Of a stretch of 5,161 nt of DNA, positions 1 through 4,136 are shown piece after piece; position 1 is the first letter of the stretch; every line of letters begins with the position of its first letter. A model generated the notes under the pieces. That model was not told the origin of the DNA and did not search any database. It worked only from the letters and a program-made list of their open reading frames with translations. Source of the DNA: Actinomycetota bacterium. Lineage in GTDB: Bacteria; Actinomycetota; Acidimicrobiia; Acidimicrobiales; Microtrichaceae. The DNA lies in NCBI GenBank assembly GCA_009700815.1, contig WLLG01000187.1, positions 1 through 5,161 on the forward strand, in the 5' to 3' direction. A program made the translations under genes and the position numbers.

Positions 1-87
1 AATCGCGAGCAGGAGTGGCACCGTGATGCTGACCGAGAGTCGAACAACCTCGTTGCGTCGGAGCGAAACATCTGGGGTGGTGTTCAC
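1..87 (-). CDS. N-terminal fragment of a probable membrane protein (partial, leaves the window)
   Basis: Reading leftward from a GTG at 87-85, the frame stays open for all 29 codons to the window edge. The peptide has a polar start, then Leu-Arg-Arg-Asn and Val-Val-Arg, and ends in a hydrophobic run (ITVPLLLAI). That pattern suits a cytoplasmic N-terminus followed by the first transmembrane helix of an integral membrane protein. The other leftward frame, from an ATG at 71, gives an unnatural Ser/Arg/Cys-rich peptide and is less likely. No clear Shine-Dalgarno sequence precedes the GTG, so the start could be elsewhere or the message leaderless. The gene is divergent from cysS with 97 bp between the starts. 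I do not recognise the family; aromatic-acid-exporter (FUSC)-like proteins can begin this way, but this is too short to decide. Confidence 0.4.
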   Translation of the reverse strand, partial: MNTTPDVSLRRNEVVRLSVSITVPLLLAI

Positions 88-115
88 AGGACTCAGCCTA
101 CGGAGCGGGAAGAAA

Positions 116-157
116 AACCCCACCCCTCGCAGCAGGAAACGGAGCGGGGAGGGGGTT
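116..157 (+). promoter_or_regulatory. Imperfect GC-rich hairpin in the cysS leader
   Basis: The left arm at 116-130 (AACCCC-A-CCCC-TC-GC) pairs with the right arm at 144-157 (GC-GGGG-A-GGGGG-TT), with an internal mismatch and a small bulge and a 13-nt loop. It ends 15 nt before the cysS Shine-Dalgarno sequence. There is no T-tract after it, so it is not a classical intrinsic terminator. It has no visible T-box layout, and T-boxes in actinobacteria are best known upstream of ileS. It could be a leader structure, a site for a protein, or chance pairing in a C-rich/G-rich stretch. Confidence 0.35.
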
Positions 158-171
158 CCTTGCAGGACAGT

Positions 172-177
172 AAGGTG
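172..177 (+). promoter_or_regulatory. Ribosome binding site of cysS
   Basis: AAGGTG lies 7 nt before the ATG at 185 and resembles AAGGAG. It supports starting cysS at 185 rather than at the in-frame ATGs at 23 and 26, whose extra codons would encode an Arg/Ser/Pro-rich stretch with no counterpart in the family. Confidence 0.6.
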
Positions 178-184
178 TCCCCCC

Positions 185-1549
185 ATGATCCGGTTGTACG
201 ACACTGCGCTTTCGGCGGTGACTCCACTCGAAACACGTGAAGCCGGAAAAGTCTCGATGTATGTCTGTGGTCCGACTGTGTACGGGCCACCGCACTTGGG
301 TCACGGCCGCTTTTCGCTGGTGTTCGATATTCTCCGCCGCTATCTGATCTGGTCGGGAAACAAGGTCAGCTACGTGTCGAACATCACTGATATTGACGAC
401 AAGATCTTGCAGCGTGCGGCCCAAGAAGGGCGAGACTGGACCGAGGTTGCCCAAGAGTACGAACAAGTCTGGTACTCGGCAATGGATGCGCTAGGAGTGC
501 TTCGGCCCGACCATGATCCGCACGCCACGCAGTACGTCGAGCAGATGGTGCAACTTATTGCCGACCTGATTGAACAAGATGCTGCTTACGTGACTCCCGA
601 TGGGGTCTACCTATCGGTGGACAGGGTTCCCGGCTATGGCCTACTGGCTCGACAATCACTAGATGAGATGCTGACCGGCGGCGGTGATCGCGTCATTCTG
701 GGAGAAGGGAACAAGCACCACCCAGCCGATTTTGTGCTCTGGAAGTTTGCCAAGCCAAATGAGCCTGCATGGCCATCGCCTTGGGGATCAGGCCGGCCGG
801 GATGGCATACCGAGTGCGTTGTGATGAGTCTGGATCTGCTGGGTGATGGATTCGATCTTCATGGCGGCGGCATGGACCTGGCGTTTCCTCACCATGAGAA
901 TGAACGCGCTCAAGCGGTGGCGATTGGACGGCCTTTTGCTGGGCACTGGATGCATAACGGGTTTGTAGAGGTCGGCGGCGAGAAGATGTCAAAGTCGCTC
1001 AACAACTTCACGACTTTGGTTGACTTGATTGCATCACATGATCCGCGGGCGTATCGGCTGGTGGTTCTCGGTTCGCATTATCGCTCACCTGTGGAGGTCA
1101 CAGACTCGACTATTGCTGCGGCAGAGAATGCCCTAGATCGCCTGGATTCGCTTGCCCGTCGAGTGGCCGAGGTTGCGCCGGCTGAACCGGAACCTGCTGC
1201 GATCGCAGCCTTTCAACAGCAGATGGACAATGACCTAGACACTCCCGCCACCTATGCGCAGATTTTTGGACTTGTCACAGAGATCAACCGGGCCCTTGAT
1301 GCAGGAGATGAGCAGGGGAGTGCCGGCCCGCTCGTAGCAGCCTGGCGTCAGATCCTCGGCGCCGTCGGATTGGAAGTGTTCGGTCAGGCCCAGCAGGCTC
1401 CTGCCGAGATTTTGGCCTTAGCTTCTCAGCGGGATGAGGCCAGAGCAGCAAAAGAGTGGGCCCTAGCTGACGCATTGCGAGATGAGATTCACGCAGCTGG
1501 CTGGGTGGCAGAGGATTCGCCAACCGGAACTCAAGTCCGGCAGGCCTAG
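185..1549 (+). CDS. cysS: Cysteinyl-tRNA synthetase
   Basis: A cytoplasmic class I aminoacyl-tRNA synthetase that activates L-cysteine with ATP and loads it on tRNA-Cys. The product is 454 residues, a normal full length. The class I HIGH motif appears as HLGH (37-40) after YVCGPTVYG, and the KMSKS motif is at 267-271. The four zinc ligands expected from the E. coli enzyme align as Cys28, Cys211, His236 and Glu240 (within FPHHENE). The stretches NITDIDDKI (66-74), ADFVLWK (181-187) and GRPGWHTEC (203-211) are all typical. The C-terminal helical part ends with the usual R-x-x-AR-x-x-K-x-WA-x-AD-x-LRDE pattern and a DSPTGTQ tail. The related mycothiol ligase MshC is shorter and lacks this tail, so CysS is preferred. 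The start MIRLYDT fits the family and the Shine-Dalgarno at 172-177. It stands alone on the plus strand: a divergent gene lies upstream and a convergent one downstream. Confidence 0.97.
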   Translation: MIRLYDTALSAVTPLETREAGKVSMYVCGPTVYGPPHLGHGRFSLVFDILRRYLIWSGNKVSYVSNITDIDDKILQRAAQEGRDWTEVAQEYEQVWYSAMDALGVLRPDHDPHATQYVEQMVQLIADLIEQDAAYVTPDGVYLSVDRVPGYGLLARQSLDEMLTGGGDRVILGEGNKHHPADFVLWKFAKPNEPAWPSPWGSGRPGWHTECVVMSLDLLGDGFDLHGGGMDLAFPHHENERAQAVAIGRPFAGHWMHNGFVEVGGEKMSKSLNNFTTLVDLIASHDPRAYRLVVLGSHYRSPVEVTDSTIAAAENALDRLDSLARRVAEVAPAEPEPAAIAAFQQQMDNDLDTPATYAQIFGLVTEINRALDAGDEQGSAGPLVAAWRQILGAVGLEVFGQAQQAPAEILALASQRDEARAAKEWALADALRDEIHAAGWVAEDSPTGTQVRQA

Positions 1550-1558
1550 CCCGGCCTG
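1541..1558 (+). terminator. Short hairpin over the cysS stop codon
   Basis: CAGGCC and GGCCTG form a perfect 6-bp GC-rich stem with a 6-nt loop (TAGCCC) that holds the TAG stop. There is no T-tract. Short GC-rich stems without a U-tail are often described as actinobacterial terminators, so this may help end cysS transcription, but the stem is short and could be chance. Confidence 0.3.
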
Positions 1559-1606
1559 ATTCAGGCGCTGCTTAGCTTGTACCGACGCCAAGCCTGCGCC
1601 CTGAAT
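1559..1606. terminator. Candidate bidirectional terminator between convergent genes
   Basis: ATTCAGGCGC (1559-1568) pairs with 1596-1606 (GCGC-C-CTGAAT) through 10 bp with one bulged C. A nested stem, GCTTG (1575-1579) with CAAGC (1589-1593), sits in the loop. The structure fills the gap between the end of cysS and the end of the secreted-protein gene, where both transcripts must stop. Neither side has a T-tract, so it is a structural candidate only. Confidence 0.4.
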
Positions 1607-2964
1607 TACCGGACGGCATAGCTCGAGTCGGACACCTTCATGACTGCGGAGTCGACCACCTGAAAGTCAGCAGGTGTGAGGCGGGTGAGCTGCGCCATAT
1701 CGGCGTTGTTCCAGTCAGCGCTGTTCTCCGCGAGCAGGCTGAACGGATGGGCGCAGCTATCGGTCAGGACTGCGCCCCGTGTTTGCAGTGCTTCAACAAT
1801 CACACGGGTGCCACCAGTGAACGAACTGGGGTCGATGTTGCTACCAAGGCGGATCCAAGTTCCCATGGGCATGGCGTCGGCCGCAGTGTTAAAGCCATCG
1901 CTCTTTCGTGCTGGCCACAGTGAGCTGGTACTAATGCGAGTGTTCTGGGAGCAGAAGGCCATGACGTGTGGAATGGTCCCGGAGTTCACTTCGGAGTTCA
2001 GGACGTACTGCCCAATCATGGGGGTATTTGGTGCGTTGGTTGTGCCGAGCGGCATGTCGTTGGAGTTCAGTGGGTAGCGAGCTCCGGCTAGTGCATTGCG
2101 GTTAAAGGAGGTGCCGTTCCAGACCTGTGTGTACTGAATCAGCTCGTAGGCCATGCACTCGGCCGAGTCCACCACCATGAGTCGCTTGTCCCAGGCTCCC
2201 GACAAGTTTGGTGCACCTTGCAAAGCGGGTGAGGCTGGTAGCGGATAGGGGCCGAGGTAGGACTTTGCCGACCAATCGTGGCCAAAGGTGACGGGCTTAA
2301 AGCCAGTCGATCGGGAGTCCACAATGTTCATCGGAGTGCCGGGACGAGAGCCTTGCCAGACGTTCGAACTGGGTGCTACCAGATTGGTGGAAGCACCGCC
2401 GATGCTATTCAGCCAGGCAGCGGATTCTGCCCGGACAGGTAAGGAATTCACATTTGTGGCATTCATGTAATGGTCTGCCGGGAAGACACGACAACCGCCG
2501 AGCGTCGCCGTTGTCTGAGAATCATGGAACAAAGCCGTGAGCGACACAGGCCAAGTCGTGGCCGGCTTGATGGTGCTGGTGGCCGGCTTGATGGTGGTGG
2601 TCGTGGTGGTTGGTTTGACCGTCGTGGTGGTGGGTTTGATCGTGGTGGTTGTGGGTTTGATCGTGGTGGTTGTGGGTTTGATCGTGGTGGTTGTGGGTTT
2701 GATCGTGGTGGTGGTGGGTTTGACTGTGGTGGTGGTGGGTTTGACCGTGGTGGTCGTGACCACTCGTGCTTTCACAGTGGTTGTCGTGGTAGCGATCCGA
2801 GGAGCCACCACAGCCTGCGAGGAGATGGCGCTCTGGTTTGCAACTTGAGTCAGTGCGGGGGCTGCAAGTGGTGTGCAAGCAGCGCCCAGGGTCAGCAGAA
2901 TTGCTGCGCTAGTAAGGACCTGAATCGTGTTGCGCAACCGCAACTTGCATCTGTTTGTTCCCAT
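1606..2964 (-). CDS. Secreted protein with Thr/Lys/Pro repeat linker and a conserved C-terminal domain of unknown function
   Basis: A 452-residue exported protein. Residues 1-30 form a signal peptide: a basic start with K7, R9 and R11, a hydrophobic core VLTSAAILLTLGAA, then Cys30. GAAC is an imperfect lipobox with Gly at -3, so lipoprotein anchoring and ordinary signal peptidase cleavage are both possible. Residues about 59-137 are a low-complexity linker of KPTTTT(V/I) heptads, likely extended and perhaps O-glycosylated or wall-spanning. Residues about 138-452 form a folded domain starting FHDSQ and CRVFPADHY, with MVVDSAECMAYELIQY (263-278), LWPARKSDG (349-357) and DFQVVDSAV. Cys158, 270, 338 and 404 could pair as disulfides. 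From memory, the FPADHYxN / LPV / VVD-x-x-x-C-x-x-YEL / WPAR pattern recurs in uncharacterised secreted bacterial proteins; I know no function. ATG 2964 is the first possible start after an in-frame TAG. The preceding GGAG is only 1 nt away, so start spacing is odd. It may be cotranscribed with the regulator upstream. Confidence 0.88.
   Translation of the reverse strand: MGTNRCKLRLRNTIQVLTSAAILLTLGAACTPLAAPALTQVANQSAISSQAVVAPRIATTTTTVKARVVTTTTVKPTTTTVKPTTTTIKPTTTTIKPTTTTIKPTTTTIKPTTTTVKPTTTTTTIKPATSTIKPATTWPVSLTALFHDSQTTATLGGCRVFPADHYMNATNVNSLPVRAESAAWLNSIGGASTNLVAPSSNVWQGSRPGTPMNIVDSRSTGFKPVTFGHDWSAKSYLGPYPLPASPALQGAPNLSGAWDKRLMVVDSAECMAYELIQYTQVWNGTSFNRNALAGARYPLNSNDMPLGTTNAPNTPMIGQYVLNSEVNSGTIPHVMAFCSQNTRISTSSLWPARKSDGFNTAADAMPMGTWIRLGSNIDPSSFTGGTRVIVEALQTRGAVLTDSCAHPFSLLAENSADWNNADMAQLTRLTPADFQVVDSAVMKVSDSSYAVR
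2611..2757 (-). repeat. 21-bp in-frame tandem repeat encoding KPTTTT(I/V) heptads
   Basis: Seven consecutive 21-bp units run through the linker of the secreted-protein gene. The three units at 2632-2652, 2653-2673 and 2674-2694 are identical. The unit at 2695-2715 differs by a single base, and those at 2611-2631, 2716-2736 and 2737-2757 differ at a few positions. Degenerate copies extend the low-complexity zone to roughly 2560-2790. Because 21 is a multiple of three, gain or loss of units would change linker length by seven residues without a frameshift. Identical adjacent units suggest recent duplication or gene-conversion-like homogenisation. Confidence 0.93.
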
Positions 2965-2969
2965 GCTCC

Positions 2970-3008
2970 GATGTCGACGGCGGACCTATCTGGTCCGGTT
3001 TCGACATC
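2970..3008. promoter_or_regulatory. 17-bp-arm inverted repeat before the secreted-protein start
   Basis: The left arm at 2970-2986 and right arm at 2992-3008 match at 14 of 17 positions: an outer GATGTCGA/TCGACATC block of 8 bp, a 3-bp mismatch, and an inner CGGACC/GGTCCG block of 6 bp, around a TATCT loop. It ends 5 bp before the ATG at 2964. It has no T-tract on either strand, so an operator or an mRNA hairpin affecting translation initiation is more likely than an intrinsic terminator. Confidence 0.6.
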
Positions 3009-3015
3009 AGCCGTA

Positions 3016-3022
3016 TCGACAT
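3016..3022. promoter_or_regulatory. Additional TCGACAT half-site
   Basis: TCGACAT occurs here as a direct repeat of the copy at 3001-3007, with a 15-bp period. The inverted copy ATGTCGA is at 2971-2977, within the neighbouring dyad. Three copies of one heptamer in 52 bp between the regulator and the secreted-protein gene look like binding half-sites. The binding protein is not shown by sequence; the adjacent XRE protein is the obvious candidate. Confidence 0.4.
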
Positions 3023-3047
3023 TGAGCGGCCAAGCTTGAGCAACAAT

Positions 3048-3899
3048 TCAGCAGAAGTTTGAACCGGCCAGTTCGCTTGAGGTTGAGACTTTTGCATCTG
3101 CAAAGGAAGCACCATTTTCTAGGTCGACTTCTATGGCGTCCTCAGGGTCGAGCTCAATGAACTCCTCGGCTGGGCCATACTCTCGAGAAGATGCTGCCTT
3201 CCACACGGCAAGTTCCGAAGGCGCACCTCTACCCATCCAGAACGCCGGTCCTCGCAGCGTCGGACCAAGATCGCCGGCCCAAAAATTTGTCCGCTGATGA
3301 TAAGGGTGTTGGGTCGCGAGTCCTGGCTGAGCTAGCCAAGAACTCTGCAGAGCACCGCTCGCGGCCAGAGCGACGAGGCCGGCTGCTAGGAGTCCTCGCA
3401 CTGCTTGGCGCGCCGATTCACTGCTCAGATCAAACTCGGAGGCGAGAAGGTGCTGTAGTTCGTCATCATTCAGGTCGAGCACGACAGCAAGAGCAGAGAG
3501 GTCATGTGAACGCAACTGAACGGGGGCGTCGATAGTCAGGCCTCGCTGCCGGCGCACGGCACCGAGGTAGGCGCCGATTAGTGAGATGTTGAACTCATGG
3601 GGAGTTGTGTCTGCAGCGAGGTGATCCGCAACCACAATCTGCTCCGTACCAACCGTGAGCAGGCCTAGGTGCTCGGGGTCGATCAAGTCGGTTCGAGGCA
3701 CCATCACGTCGTCAAGGTCTTGGCCGAGAGCCGCAACTGCTGAGACTAATTGCGAGGAGTCCGGGGTTGTGCGATGAGCCTCCCAAGAGCGCAACGTGGA
3801 GCGAGAAATGCCAATACGGCGCGCGGCCTCACGCTGGTTCAAACCCGACAAGATTCGGAGTTGATGGACTGCGTTTCCGGTGTTCTGCTCGGCGAGCAT
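3048..3899 (-). CDS. XRE-family helix-turn-helix regulator with a possible C-terminal membrane segment
   Basis: A 283-residue protein. Residues about 10-62 form a Cro/C1-type HTH: QLRILSGLNQREAARRIG, then ISRSTLRSWEAHRTTPD as turn and recognition helix, then a closing helix LVSAVAALGQDLDDVM. Residues about 104-155 (ISLIGAYLGAVRRQRGLTID through DDELQHLLASE) resemble a second, degenerate HTH-like helical domain. Residues 169-190, starting GLLAAGLVALAASGAL after R168, form an Ala/Leu-rich stretch long enough to cross a membrane; a buried helix is the alternative. The remaining 93 residues include an acidic segment (EEFIELDPEDAIEVDLE) and end in Cys. If the helix crosses the membrane, the HTH stays in the cytoplasm and the tail is outside. 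The start is fixed by AGGAGG 4 nt upstream; the same frame stays open further upstream, but only as antisense of the acyl-CoA dehydrogenase. The secreted-protein gene follows after 83 bp on the same strand. Target and signal are unknown. Confidence 0.85.
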   Translation of the reverse strand: MLAEQNTGNAVHQLRILSGLNQREAARRIGISRSTLRSWEAHRTTPDSSQLVSAVAALGQDLDDVMVPRTDLIDPEHLGLLTVGTEQIVVADHLAADTTPHEFNISLIGAYLGAVRRQRGLTIDAPVQLRSHDLSALAVVLDLNDDELQHLLASEFDLSSESARQAVRGLLAAGLVALAASGALQSSWLAQPGLATQHPYHQRTNFWAGDLGPTLRGPAFWMGRGAPSELAVWKAASSREYGPAEEFIELDPEDAIEVDLENGASFADAKVSTSSELAGSNFC

Positions 3900-3903
3900 C
3901 GTG

Positions 3904-3909
3904 CCTCCT
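3904..3909 (-). promoter_or_regulatory. Ribosome binding site of the XRE regulator
   Basis: A perfect AGGAGG on the minus strand lies 4 nt before the ATG at 3899. It selects this start over the many upstream in-frame codons, which overlap the divergent acyl-CoA dehydrogenase gene and its promoter region. Confidence 0.75.
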
Positions 3910-3916
3910 GCTGTCT

Positions 3917-3933
3917 CAATCGGACGCAATCGG
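3917..3933. promoter_or_regulatory. CAATCGG direct repeat phased by 10 bp in the regulator leader
   Basis: CAATCGG at 3917-3923 and 3927-3933 is an exact heptamer repeat one helical turn apart, starting 8 bp upstream of the AGGAGG. Same-face spacing is what a protein binding tandem half-sites would use, for example in autoregulation. Two heptamers can also arise by chance. Confidence 0.3.
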
Positions 3934-3959
3934 TCAGATGTGAGCAATTCAACCCAGTT

Positions 3960-3984
3960 GCCCAAGTTGTGGTTGTAGTTGGGC
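3960..3984. repeat. Small inverted repeat in the divergent intergenic region
   Basis: GCCCAA (3960-3965) and TTGGGC (3979-3984) are perfect 6-bp complements around a 13-nt GTTG-rich spacer. An 8-bp palindrome, CCGTACGG, follows at 3993-4000. These may be hairpin or protein-binding elements; no known motif is recognised. I see no convincing promoter for the regulator in 3900-4000. Confidence 0.25.
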
Positions 3985-4001
3985 GGTTTGATCCGTACGG
4001 T

Positions 4002-4029
4002 TTGGAAGTTCTTCCCAAAGTGGTAGGTT
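4002..4029 (+). promoter_or_regulatory. Candidate promoter of the acyl-CoA dehydrogenase gene
   Basis: TTGGAA (4002-4007) and TAGGTT (4024-4029) resemble -35 and -10 boxes with a 16-bp spacer, fitting the TTGnnn / TAnnnT pattern. TAACAT at 4039-4044 is an alternative -10 without a good -35. Transcription from the first would give a leader of about 100 nt. Motif matching by eye only. Confidence 0.3.
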
Positions 4030-4042
4030 ACCCACGGGTAAC
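4027..4042. promoter_or_regulatory. Perfect dyad GTTACCC-AC-GGGTAAC, candidate operator
   Basis: Two perfect 7-bp arms are separated by 2 bp. The dyad overlaps the candidate -10 box (4024-4029) of the acyl-CoA dehydrogenase promoter, the position expected for a repressor. A short, near-symmetric site of this shape is typical of TetR-family operators, which often control actinobacterial fatty-acid degradation genes. The adjacent XRE protein is another possible binder. As RNA, the 2-nt loop is too tight for the full stem, which favours a DNA-level role. Confidence 0.5.
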
Positions 4043-4045
4043 ATA

Positions 4046-4062
4046 CGGAACAGTAAGTTCCG
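4046..4062. promoter_or_regulatory. Second dyad CGGAAC-N5-GTTCCG
   Basis: Perfect 6-bp arms surround AGTAA, only 3 bp after the 4027-4042 dyad. The sequence differs from the first dyad, so it would be a site for another protein, or a hairpin at the 5' end of the acyl-CoA dehydrogenase leader. Confidence 0.35.
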
Positions 4063-4121
4063 AGTGGGTAGATCTCACGAACTGAACCTGACACCACCGA
4101 ACAGCACCCGAGTATGTAGCG

Positions 4122-4127
4122 AAAGGA
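4122..4127 (+). promoter_or_regulatory. Ribosome binding site of the acyl-CoA dehydrogenase
   Basis: AAAGGA sits 9 nt before the ATG at 4137 and supports that start. The next in-frame ATG (4152) would remove only five residues and has no equivalent sequence in front. Confidence 0.55.
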
Positions 4128-4136
4128 ACGCAGCGC

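Noticed and set aside
23..184. N-terminal extension of CysS from the ATG at 23
   Set aside because: The extra 54 codons are Arg/Ser/Pro-rich, cross the divergent gene start and the leader hairpin, and the family start MIRLYDT has its own Shine-Dalgarno.
185..1549. Mycothiol ligase MshC as the identity of the first gene
   Set aside because: Length, the KMSKS context and the C-terminal tRNA-binding helices with the DSPTGTQ tail match CysS instead.
2611..2757. CRISPR-like array
   Set aside because: The units are contiguous 21-bp repeats without unique spacers, and they sit in frame inside a coding sequence.
2537..2848. Plus-strand Val/Gly-rich hydrophobic frame (VVVVGL repeats) resembling membrane helices
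   Set aside because: This is another antisense frame of the Thr-rich repeats; its hydrophobicity follows from ACC/ACG codons read in reverse.
2522..2878. His-rich minus-strand frame (repeated THHH/QTHNHHD) that resembles a metal-binding protein
   Set aside because: It is the shifted reading of the KPTTTT repeats in the secreted-protein gene. It has no signal or conserved ends, and the other frame has a signal peptide and a folded domain.
2970..3008. Intrinsic terminator between the regulator and secreted-protein genes
   Set aside because: There is no T-tract on either side, and the dyad touches the next start codon, which fits an operator or leader structure better.
2470..3039. Plus-strand Gly-rich frame (GGGFDRGG repeats) resembling an RNA-binding tail
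   Set aside because: It is the antisense reading of the same 21-bp repeats. It spans the signal-peptide region and intergenic gap with no plausible fold or ribosome binding site.
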